64,000 bases of DNA from Chrysemys picta bellii (lineage: Eukaryota > Chordata > Testudines > Emydidae). Position 1 is the stretch's first letter. Each line of letters begins with the position of its first letter. Below are positions 54,990-64,000 of this stretch, in pieces. A program made the translations under genes and the position numbers. A model generated the notes under the pieces. It did no database searches, was not told the origin of the DNA, and was given only the letters and a program-made list of their open reading frames with translations. The stretch is taken from NCBI RefSeq assembly GCF_011386835.1, contig NC_088800.1, positions 58,309,439 to 58,373,438 of the forward strand, written 5' to 3'.

Positions 54990-55130
54990 TGGTGAATAAT
55001 GAATGTGAGGATTAGCTAGAAACTCACTTTTTCAAAAATGAAATTCTTGTGACTCCGGGAGCTGGGGCTCTAAGAATAACACTGAATATCACAGGACTCA
55101 CAGTAAAATCACAACAGTTGGTGACGTGGG
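54990..55130. repeat. Dispersed repeat 'tattgccaac...catgat', copy 3 (inverted, diverged)
   Basis: The order 'gctagaaactcactttttc', 'gactccgggagctggggctctaagaata', 'gaatatcacaggactcacagtaaaatcac' and 'acagttggtgacg' resembles the end of copy 1 at 31650-31725. Confidence 0.4.
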
Positions 55131-57260
55131 GTAGCTGAAAATCAGTGTACGTGCAGATTGCTGCTTTAAGCATGCATCAGGCTTTCAGTGCTCTGAATGT
55201 CTAGTTCCTGGTGTCTCATAGGCTTTATTTATAGAGACAAGCTATTAATTCGAGGGTTTTATTTAGTTTCCCAATCTCTTTTTTCCCATCTGTGGAGCAG
55301 AGGGTGAAGTTTCCAGCCACTGTGCTCTCATGTAACCTTTGACGTAGGACTCACCCTTTGTTCTCCCCAGAACACAAGGGCATCACAAAAAGGTATTATG
55401 GGATAAAACAACAATATTCTGCAGAAAGATTGGCCTCCTGCTGCTTAATCTGTAGCAAAGTCGGCCTGCAGCTGGCTGCTGCTGTGCATCCCCTCTGATC
55501 TGACTCCACTCGAGGGGTCTGTACAAGTTTCAGGGCTCTGTAACAAGGACACTTCTGTTATCTTAGATTTTAGTATCCTTAGTGAAAAAGGGTGGAGGGG
55601 GAGGGGTTGGGCTGGGAGTACATTATTAAAGGGAAAGTCCCCCTATTTCAGCCCTCTGTTAGTTAAATAAGGCTGGACATTTAATTTCCACCGGAACCTG
55701 ATAAGATTAAGTATTTTCATACTAGAGCTGGTCAAACAGTAAATCAAACTAAAAAAATTGAAGATATATATATATATATAATTTTAACCTATTTGTGCCT
55801 GAAGGCACTGAGCAAGGTTGGCTTGGATTCCTGGAGTCAGATTATTCATTAGTCAGTATGCGGACAATATCTGTGCACTTGCAAATCTCCCAAGCGTCAT
55901 GAAGTTTAGCACAAAATCATCTGTCTGAAGAGTCATACCAGAAAATGCATTACTTGCTGTTGATTATTTACCTCAATGGGATTTTAAGCATGTGCTTAAA
56001 TGCTTTGCTGAATTGAGGCCTGCAATAGCTGTTCTCCGAGCAAGGAGCCCAGACAATACCATGTGACTTAGGTGTTCGGTCATCTCACGCCAATAGCAAC
56101 AGATTGGAGTGGATGGTTTGCAAACAGTTTACAGGCTGAAAATTATTCATCCAAACTATTGGGCACATAATGGCTTATCTTCACAGAGCTTGGGATTTGT
56201 TAATTGGAAAAAGGGGTAAAATCAAAAATAGGATTATATGTCACGAATAGTTTGCCAGCACGTAAATTTGTTTGTGGGGTAGGGCTAAAATAATGAGATC
56301 TGCTCATCTGGTCATATTCCATTGATTGAACTACTGTGGAAATGGTATTATTTTTTCCAATAAATGGATCCCTGAGGCTCTAAGTACAATTGAGGGGAAT
56401 ATGTAAATACAGACGAGTACAGTGAACCAGCTTTCTCTAGCTAAATAATCACTGGAAATTAACTCGCATTACAACACTGATCAAAATTCAGTGCATTAGA
56501 TCCTAACACCCATGATTCAGAAAGTAAGGGAGGCTGCTCACCAGATCTCACCCAGCAGCCTGAAAAAACAGCTCAGTCCTGCAAATAGTCACGTGTGTGA
56601 GTAAATTTAATTGAAAACAATAGAGCTACTACCCTGAGGAAGTTACTCATGCATAATTTTTTTGCAGAATCCAGTCCTGTAACTGCAGGTGTCCAGTGAA
56701 TCACGATCCATTCAGTCAATAACTCCAGTAGTTAGAGACTTCTGAGCAAATGGCTTGTTGAGTTGGTTGCTAGAGCTATGACCAAACCTCCTCGGTTGTG
56801 AGAATTAAGGTGGTGCAAAACTGACTTAAAATATTTTGGGGGTTGGAGACGAGGGAAGAATCTGTCATTGTTTCATTTTGAGAGGTTTTAAAGGCTTTGC
56901 ACCATTTCTCGCATGGGATTTTTGCACTGCAACAAATACAGTTTTGAGAGTTCACCTGTTTCACTTTCTCTTCTTCTCTCTTGAACTCTTCTTCATCAGA
57001 ATAACATTTTGCATTTTGAAGTTTCAAAGCTGGAACCTGAAAAAAAAAGGAACAAAAGGAAGTAGCCCATTTGCTGGTTTTCACTGAAAGATGGTCTCTT
57101 TTGAGTGAAAACTCACATGATTTCAGAGATTTTTCGTAAAGATCCGACCATTTGCTCACAGTTGCAGTGTTTTCCCCAGATCTAATGGGGAATTGCATTG
57201 AGCTAGCCTTAGTGCCAGTGTCCTGACTTGGCCGATTCCAAATCAGTAACAATAGTCGTG
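55131..57260. other. Intronic stretch
   Basis: A TA run lies at about 55766-55781. At 55972-56025 'caatgggattttaagcatgtgcttaaatgctttgctgaattgaggcc' is a degenerate dispersed turtle and bird repeat. The minus-strand frame 56776-57309 (177 codons) has no domain and no splice context. Confidence 0.4.
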
Positions 57261-57271
57261 TACAAGGCCAC

Positions 57272-57731
57272 TGTGACCTGGCAGGGTGTCTCCCCAGCTT
57301 CACAAGCACTCACTGCCATCCGCAGTCTGCTTTAAAAAGGTTTATTTGTCCAAACATAAGCAGCTAATAGACAAAATCAGCTCCTTAGCTCACCCTTTGT
57401 CCTAGGGTTTCCCAGCCTCCTCTCCCAGGGGTCTCTGGTAATCCTGCTTCTTGCAGCTTCCTTGTTCCAGCCAGCTCCCTTCTCCAGAGCCAGCTCTGCT
57501 CCCCTTTTGGGACCCCAGCCTGAGGGCTACCTCCCTGAGCAGCTGGACCCTTGTTCCAGGGACCCACCACCAGACTTAGCTCCACTCCTCCGTGGTTCCT
57601 CACCCAAGACAGAGTCTACCCTCTGACAAGCCTTTTTAGCCCACCTCTTTTAATTGGCTCGGTTGGTCCCACCTGCTCTGACACAGTGGAGCTGGGCCTG
57701 GTCTACTCAGAGGACCAGCTCCCCTGTGACA
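57272..57731 (-). mobile_element. Solo LTR (460 bp)
   Basis: It starts TGTGACCTGGCAGGG, ends TGTGACA, and has 5-bp flanks GCCAC (57267-57271) and GCCAT (57732-57736), 4 of 5 identical. On the minus strand it begins TGTCACAGGGGAGCTGG and carries an AATAAA polyadenylation signal (complement of 'tttatt' near 57340), so it is oriented minus. No internal coding region is present. Confidence 0.75.
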
Positions 57732-57736
57732 GCCAT

Positions 57737-59905
57737 GTTACTACTGAGGTTGAGATAGTTCAGAATGGGAATGCTTTAAATGCAACAACCCAAAATCACA
57801 GGAAACTTGTAGCTCTAGCTGCACTAGGCTGTGGAGTTAGGCATGGGATGGGAGAGACAATAGGTACACCTACACAGCAAACCAAGATCTGACTGTAGCT
57901 TGCTAGCTTTAACCTATTCAGTGTGGGGACAAGAGCAGTGAAGACGCGGTAATATGGGCTTCAGCGTAAGCTAGCTGCCTGTGCACAAGCCTGTTGGGGA
58001 CGTGGGTATGCCCTGGGGTTGCTAGTCCATGCAGTAATGGAGTGAGCTGAAGGGGGGGGGTGAAGAGTCCCGCCCAGGAAAAGGAGGAGACAGCGAATGG
58101 AAGGCTCACAGAGTCTCAGCTGCAGCCTGGCTTTCGTCGCGGCATAACTCAGCAGTGATACGGGATTATGAGCGAGCGATGGGAAGATGAAGGGTTTTAC
58201 TGGAAATGATATTAAAGTGAGATTTGTCCCAACAGAGTTGATGGAAATTGATGCTCACTCTGATAGCTGCTGTGTTGTAAGGAGCCACCGCCTGAGAAAA
58301 TGCTGTTCTCTCATCAGCTGCCATGTATCTTTCCCATCAACCTGCCTTGATGTGTGCGCTTGTCACCTCTCTGAGGTTGGCCCCGTGGCCTTCTGGAGAG
58401 CTCTGCTTTCCTGGGCTTGATATCTCAGTTCCCAGGCCAGCACTTACCAGGAGTATAGCCTGAGCTTACAATTGTTCCGTAACAACTGCTCTAGACAATT
58501 ACAGGTGCCATTGATGGACTCAAAAGGGACTAGCCTCTGGTCCTCCTTGGGCAGCACCCTGGTGTCTCTAATGTGAAAGTGGGGAGTGGAATGCCACCTT
58601 ACTTGATGGCAAGTATCCATTCTGTCACACCTCAGCAGCAGCATAAGTACCAGATGCTCACCAACAGACTCCTGTCTGAGCTGTGCAGGCTGAAGGGACA
58701 CCATTGGTGGAGAAAGAGGCAAGGAGAGGAAAGGAGAATAACGGGCCCACTCCCTTTTTCCCACCATTGTCCGTATTTATTTTCTTTAGAAGTGGGTACA
58801 AGCCACAATGTGGGATCCAGATCTGAGCTAGAACTCCCCTAAAGTCTGGAGATATTTGGGTCCAAGTCACCTCTGATTTTCTTCACCTTTCTCCCTCTGT
58901 TGTGTCTCACTTCTCCTCCTTCCCGGTATCTAATCCTCCCATTTAAAAAACTATGTCAGTCTTAGTGCCATTTGTGGAATAGGTTCTGGTTTCCCCCCTG
59001 TTGCATTGGCCTTTATCGCTAGTGATCAAAAAGAGGAGCTTTTGATAGCAAAATGAGAGGTAACAGACCAACAGCAGCAACTGCAGTAGGAGAATTTTTA
59101 AAATAATGAATATTTTTCTGATGCTTGATGAGCGATGTGGCATTTTGAAGACTGTGTTAGACTTGCAAGCTATCCTTTTAAGGTGGGGAGGGGTATTCCT
59201 GGTCCTGCTTTTAGGCCATGGGGCTCTGTAGGGAAACAGTCAGTCTAGAATAAGGTGAGGTGAGTTGGGCCTCTCTGTTTCAGGGAGCAGGCTGTTTTGT
59301 CTCTCTCTGCTTTTGGGTTATCATTCTGAATTCTGAAAAATAAAGCAGTTACTCTTGACAGAAGGTTGCAGTTTATCTTATGTTGTTTATTTCACTTCTC
59401 TGTTTGTATGCCATGAACATAACAAATAGGATTTACTACATTTATTACTATAGGCAGGTAAACAACTTGGTGCCCGAAACTGAATGGAAGAGTCCCATCC
59501 CATAATATTTTGGCCCCCACATTCTAATGCCCTGTCTATAATCCCTAAGTGTTACCCACCATCTGTATCATGCTCACAACTTGTTCTTTTAAGTTAAATT
59601 GTTGGCTTTAAGCTTCCTCCTCTCTATGTATGAATTACAGCAGGGTAGTCAAGGGGGGTGGTTTGAAAACATGTAAAATAGCCACAATTCCAAGGATGAT
59701 AATTTCACAATTTGAGCTGGTATATTTGACAGTTATTTGCATTTCTTTTACTATTATGAAAAGACCCACAGATGGCCAATGTGTATTAAAAAAAATTTTT
59801 TTTTTTGCTTAGTTACAACTCCCCTTAATAGTCAGTGTTCAACTTGTATGTCAAATTAGGCTGATGGTTGGAGATGGAATTATCCTGGGCTAGTCCACAA
59901 GAGGC
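57737..59905. other. Intronic stretch
   Basis: No exon with compatible phases was found. A G run lies at 58052-58060. Frames at 58444-58870 are opposite-strand shadows of each other. Confidence 0.4.
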
Positions 59906-60130
59906 ATTCTGACCCAATGGTTAAAGCCCAGGGCTGGGTGCCAGGACTCATGGGTTCTAGCCTCATCCCTCACAATGGACAAAATACACAACTACTTTGC
60001 GCTTCAATTTACCAGTCTGTGTTACTGCGTGAGTAATACCTGAGAGGGATGTCGGGAAGCTTTATTAACATTCATGAAGTGCTTGAAGACTGTGGGATGA
60101 AAAGGGGCATAGAAGGGGCCATAATTCAGC
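59906..60130 (+). mobile_element. MIR/core-SINE copy
   Basis: It shows 'caatggttaaagcccagggctgggtgccaggactcatgggttctagcc' with the later 'gcttcaatttaccagtctgtg' and 'gaagtgcttgaagactgtgggatg'. Confidence 0.75.
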
Positions 60131-60534
60131 TGCAAATCCGAAGCAGAGAATTCCTCCGGTGTAGGGAATTCACTGCTGATGCATCTGCACTGCAGCCGGC
60201 CTCTGCCTCCAACCCCCTAACACACAGTATGGGGCATGCAAAAGTTCCACTTTACCAAAAGGATTTTCTACTGGTGTGAGTTTGATTATGGATTCTAAAT
60301 CAGCGGCACAAGCTTGAGTTGCTTGGAAACTGCTCTGATTTACATTGGGACTACCTGTGAGCTGTATCTGGTTCCTAATGCCTCACCCTGCCCCAAGCTG
60401 AGCTCCAGCGCGCGAGGGAATTAAGCCCACAAACTGGTTAGTATGGAATAAACATTATAGGCCTTGTTTGCATTGTAAATCCATGCAGAAGTGTACTGAG
60501 AGACTAAGTGAATCTGCTGGGCCTTGTCTTTCAG
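60131..60534. other. Intron end before the exon at 60535
   Basis: The acceptor 'gccttgtctttcag' ends at 60534. A palindromic-repeat relic ('ctctgatttacattgggac') lies at about 60333. Confidence 0.5.
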
Positions 60535-60620
60535 GAGAGAGTTCTCTGAGCTGCTGGAAAAGTTTGGATCTCATAGCAACACAGAATCGGCACGGAGTTC
60601 TCCTGTTCACCACGGCGGCA
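60535..60620 (+). CDS. PDZ gene exon: post-PDZ segment
   Basis: The acceptor TGTCTTTCAG ends at 60534 and the donor A|GTGAGT begins at 60621. The 86-base exon is phase 2 in and phase 1 out, encoding REFSELLEKFGSHSNTES then ARSSPVHHGG. The first half looks helical and amphipathic (EFSELLEKF), a possible extension after beta-6; the second half is a Ser-rich linker. The phase match with the PDZ exon at 49789 and the linker exon at 61342 supports it. Confidence 0.85.
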
Positions 60621-60703
60621 GTGAGTATTGACCCTCTGGACGCTGAACTGCATCTTGGCTGCTTGAGGGGCACAGTGCAGAAAATGTCAGCCCAATCATG
60701 GAT

Positions 60704-60724
60704 ACTAAAAGAGAGAGAGAGAGA
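60704..60724. repeat. (GA)n run
   Basis: About eight GA units are seen directly. Confidence 0.85.
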
Positions 60725-60839
60725 CAATTTCCTTGAGTGAAACAAGAGAGGATTAGTTGGTATCTAACACTTCTCCAGCTCCCTTAACTCCACCTTCAAT
60801 GTGCAACAACTAAGGAAAATATTGTGCTAGTAACTTATA

Positions 60840-61075
60840 ATAACGCCTAGTTCTTGTAAAGCAATTTTCAACAGTGGACCTCAAAGTGTTTTAGAAAGAG
60901 GGTGAGTACTACTGTCCCCATTTTACACCTTTTGAAACTGAGGCAAGAGCACTGAAGTGGCTTGTTCAATTCAGTGACCAACACAAGAAGTCAGTGGCAG
61001 AGGTCGGACTAGAACCCAGGTCTCCTGGCTACTAGTTCAGTCGTTTGCTCGCTGGAGCACTCCGCTGCGTCTTTT
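60840..61075 (-). mobile_element. MIR/core-SINE copy, antisense
   Basis: The antisense order is clear: 'ctcaaagtgttttagaaag', 'ccccattttacaccttttgaaactgaggcaag', 'gtcagtggcagaggtcggactagaacccaggtctcctgg'. Confidence 0.85.
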
Positions 61076-61341
61076 TGGGAAGAAGCATGTGACACTGTAA
61101 CATGGTGGTATTTGTTGTTAATTACCACAATCACAGGTTGGAATTTGTGGTGAGAAGGTAAAACTCTGTTAATTAGTTTAGAAATATACTGATATCATTA
61201 ACGTCAATGGTAGGTATTTCTGCCTCCAGGTAAAGAACCATGAAAGCTGTTTTAATTCTTGATTATGTAGCAGGGACAGCTGGGAAGGAGTAAGGGGGGA
61301 AAATACTTTCATTATCTGGACTGTCTTATTTTGTCCTTTAG

Positions 61342-61468
61342 GTAGATATTTGGAAAGTACATCCTCGGGGTCTTCGTCACGTTCCCAGAGTCCTCTGCTG
61401 CTGAGCCCTGCAAATTCTCATGGCCCACTCATTGGAAACTCGGCTCATTCCCCACACTCAAGCTCGCA
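61342..61468 (+). CDS. PDZ gene exon: Ser-rich linker
   Basis: The acceptor TTGTCCTTTAG ends at 61341 and the donor CA|GTATGT begins at 61469. The 127-base exon is phase 1 in and phase 2 out, encoding SRYLESTSSGSSSRSQSPLL then LSPANSHGPLIG and NSAHSPHSSS. This is a low-complexity, probably disordered and phosphorylatable linker (several S-P dipeptides). The frame is still open at the donor, so later exons lie beyond 61468, probably outside the window; none was found between 61469 and 64000. Confidence 0.85.
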
Positions 61469-61487
61469 GTATGTACCATATTACTCA

Positions 61488-61908
61488 ACACTAGAGCTCT
61501 TTAGGAATTTTTCAGTTACATTTTTTTTTCATTGGAAAATTCTGATTTGTCGACAGCAAAACCAATCAATCTCACAATGTTGGAAAAATATGTTGGAAAA
61601 CTCTGAAATTGTCAAAATGTATTTTTTGGCCACTTTCTAAATGAAAAATTCTGTTTCCCAGTTCAAAATGACTTTTCATTGTGAAATTTAAGCGATTTAG
61701 ATTTTGAAAGTTTTTTAAAAAGAAAAAAGGTAGAAATCAAATTGAAGAATTTTGAAATTACATGTTTCAATTGACCCAAACTAAAAACTTTTTGGTACTT
61801 TGATTCATGAAATTTTTTGAAATTTGGACTTTTTGTCCCAATTTTGAATGGTAAGAAATTTAAAACTCTCAAAAATATTAATGGGACAAGGAAACCGGCT
61901 CTAAGTTA
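61488..61908. repeat. AT-rich 'aaaattttt' dispersed repeat, largest copy
   Basis: It runs from 'actagagctctttaggaatttttcag' to 'caaggaaaccggctctaagt', full of 'gaaatttt' and 'aaaattc' words with many local hairpins. It begins 20 bp after a splice donor. Confidence 0.6.
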
Positions 61909-62034
61909 CACAGGCATCAACTCATAAAGTCTGCAGGCTTGTCTGTCTGTTTCTAGAACATTATTTGTATTGCTGTAGTGCTTATAGACCTCGAGAGGGC
62001 CCCATTGCCAAAAAAGTGTCGAAGTTGTCTATGC

Positions 62035-62232
62035 AGTGTAGCTGTAGCCGTGTTGGTCCCAGGATATTTGGGTGAGGTAATATCTTTTATTAGACCAACT
62101 TCTGTTGGTGAGAGAGACAAGCTTTTGAGCTACACAGACCCGAAGAAGAGCTCTGCGTGTGGCTCGAAAGCTTCTCTTTCTCACCAACAGAAGTTGGCCC
62201 AATAAAAGATATTACCTCACCCACCTTGTCTC
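62035..62232. repeat. Long hairpin repeat with 60-bp arms
   Basis: The left arm at 62071-62130 (GGTGAGGTAATATCTTTTAT ... GCTTTTGAGC) pairs with the right arm at 62162-62221 (GCTCGAAAGC ... AAAGATATTACCTCACC) with only a few mismatches, around a loop of about 31 bp. The family ('tgtagccgtgttggtcccagg', 'accaacttctgttggtgagag') is very common in turtles as I recall it. No coding capacity. Confidence 0.9.
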
Positions 62233-62430
62233 TCAAAGCCATCTAGTGGTTTGGGGGGCACAACCTGAGACACCTGAAAGGGCCTTATTTTCATAAAGTG
62301 CAGCGCTCCCGCCCTCTAAAAATCAGGCCCTTTAAAGAGGTCTCAACTTGGGCTCCTCAAAATTGAAGAACCCCAGATCGATAGTCGCCTTCTCTCTTTC
62401 CCTCTTTCTCTTTAAAACTATCCTCTAATA
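62233..62430. other. Unannotated stretch
   Basis: No exon or repeat is recognised. Confidence 0.4.
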
Positions 62431-62434
62431 TGCA

Positions 62435-62714
62435 GGGCTTGTCTGCGCTTAGAATGCTCCAGGAGCACAGCTGCGCCACTGCAGCGCTTCAGCATAGACG
62501 CTACCTACCGGGATGGGAGGGTTCTCCCATTGGCGTAGGGAATCCACCTCCCCCAGAGGCAGTAGCTAGGTTGACAGAAGAATTCTTCTGTCGACCTAGC
62601 ATTGTGTACACGGGGACTTAGGACAGTTTAAGCACAGTGCTCAGGGGCGTGTATTTTTCACACAGCTGACCGACAGAGTTAAACCAACTTAATTTTCTAG
62701 TGCAGATCAGGCCC
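62435..62714. mobile_element. Harbinger-like MITE, diverged
   Basis: The left end is GGGCTTGTCTGCGCTTAGAA and the right end 'ttttctagtgcagatcaggccc', whose reverse complement is GGGCCTGATCTGCACTAGAA. Both resemble the GTCTACACTA-type termini of the Harbinger family at 7937. The flanking triplets are not clearly duplicated. An internal palindrome GACAGAAGAATTCTTCTGTC lies at about 62574-62593. Confidence 0.7.
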
Positions 62715-62814
62715 CAGTATTGTCTTTGGATACATTGACTGTATCTGCTCATGTACTGGAGGATGGATAAGCAGTCATTTGGTGTCTTTCATACTGTCGC
62801 ACTCTATGTTGTTT

Positions 62815-62950
62815 TTAATATTATTATTTATCACTTGTATTACGGTAGCCCCTAGGAACCCCAGTCATGGACCAGGACCCCATTGTGCAAACACAGAGCA
62901 CAGCCACCGCCCCAGAAAACTTAGCCTACTGTGCTATAGGCAGGAGGGAC
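62815..62950 (+). mobile_element. Dispersed repeat, copy 3 of the family at 32455
   Basis: It shows 'attattatttatcacttgtattacggtagcccctaggaacccc', 'gtcatggaccaggaccccattgtgcaaacacag' and 'accgccccagaaaactta'. Confidence 0.65.
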
Positions 62951-63888
62951 CTACAGACTGCACGTACTCCATTTGCATCCCTTTAAAGGTGAGGGAGAGC
63001 CCAAGGCTTACAGATGTCTGAGAGGCCAACATGGCACGTCTTTTACAAACATGCCCTTGGTGGAGACGGCCTGCAAGGCTACGGCTGTTTTCGGCAGATC
63101 ATGGCCTCATGATCCATTGCCCCACCCTCGGGCAGACATTTCCACCAGTGCAAAATCAATGGCAGTGCTACCCTTCTGACCTGGCAGCATTTCACACCTG
63201 CTCTGCGCTGGGGGGAGGGAGAGGAAATGGCTGCACAAGGGGCTAGGGAATGGAGAACCAGGCCTTTTATTTCTATGGAGTGTGGCACTTTGTGTTGTGT
63301 GTATATGTTTTAGTTCCAAGCTTCCTATTTTGTAAAGTACAAAAACCAGGGTCTGCTATGTGCAGGGAGGGCTCTGCTGCCGGCTCCACCTATAGGAGTG
63401 ACTGGCACCGTTAAGGTTTGCATTAACATTGGTACTTCGAGTGTGGCATCTCAGCTTAGGCCCTGCTGCTTTTCTTCCTTGCGCTAGTGTAAATCAGGGG
63501 TAATTCCCATGACTGGAGTGGCCACCCACCCCCATGAGAGGAAAACCAGCCCCTTAGTTCAGACACAGAAAATCCACTTAGCAGGTGAACTCCACAATGT
63601 GCCCAATATCAGCTCTTTATTAGGGATTTGCAGAGGACAAATATTTGGCACAGAAGGCTTTAAGCTGCTTGGATAAACGGACTCATGCCTGGAGACATCC
63701 ATACAGAGGAGAGAACTGCTCATCTATTTGGCAGCCATCTAGACCGCCTCGCTCCACAAGTAACCCTGTTTACCGCACAGCATAGACAGGAGGTGACCTG
63801 GTTTGGTACTCACGTATGTGCATGATGGAGGTGTCCAGTAAAACAGTGTTCAGCAACCGATAAAGCAAAAGTTCTGCTAGTCTCCACC
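62951..63888. other. Unannotated stretch
   Basis: A 'gtgtaaatcaggggtaattccc' relic of the palindromic family sits at about 63487. Overlapping frames at 62973-63319 lack domains and splice borders. Confidence 0.4.
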
Positions 63889-63890
63889 TA

Positions 63891-64000
63891 GGGTGACCAG
63901 ATGTCCTGATTTTATAGGGACAGTCCCCATATATGGGGCTTTGTCTTATATAGATGCCTATTATCCCTTGTCCCGATTTTTCACACTTGCTATTTGGTCA
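63891..64000. mobile_element. 120-bp TA-flanked MITE, copy 3 (cut by the window end)
   Basis: The left end GGGTGACCAGATG follows TA at 63889-63890, and the body matches copy 1 at 5823-5945. The right end 'tatttggtca' stops at the window edge. Confidence 0.9.

Noticed and set aside
56776..57309. Minus-strand frame of 177 codons
   Set aside because: It has no domain, no usual start context, no splice borders, and runs into the solo LTR at 57272.

Overview
The window reads as a stretch of a vertebrate, most probably turtle, nuclear genome. The evidence is the low gene density, long introns, many (GT)n runs, CR1-type LINEs, core-SINE (MIR-type) copies, and hAT, Harbinger and TA-flanked MITEs whose sequences I recognise from turtle and archosaur genomes. 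The species call is from memory, not from a search. No rRNA, tRNA or CRISPR array was seen.

Only one cellular gene is visible: a plus-strand PDZ-domain gene. Six exons have clean AG/GT borders and unbroken phase: 26432-26505, 47425-47520, 48176-48245, 49789-49863, 60535-60620 and 61342-61468. A seventh, putative first coding exon (21076-21122), has a start codon, a donor in the matching phase and a TATA-like run upstream. Together they encode about 191 residues: a short leader, one PDZ domain spread over four exons, and a Ser-rich linker. The reading frame is open at 61468, so the gene must continue beyond the window. I could not name the gene.

Region 1-21000 is intergenic or upstream intron. 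Its main feature is a 4.9-kb PIF/Harbinger transposon (7937-12881). It carries a spliced Myb/SANT-like DNA-binding ORF on the plus strand, a convergent DDE transposase with one frameshift, and an unexplained 128-codon minus-strand ORF lying entirely inside the intron of the first gene. The transposon sits in one copy of a degenerate, directly repeated AT-rich segment (7665-15290).

Region 21000-47400 (first large introns) contains an antisense CR1 into which a fold-back hAT MITE and a solo LTR have inserted, each with a readable target-site duplication. It also holds a 1.23-kb solo LTR, several hAT elements, a Harbinger MITE, and an antisense CR1 relic in which an SGNH-esterase ORF1 is joined to the reverse-transcriptase part of ORF2.

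Region 47400-64000 carries the PDZ core exons and the downstream linker exons, with two more LTRs, a hAT element, a long hairpin repeat and the third copy of a 120-bp TA-flanked MITE cut by the window end.
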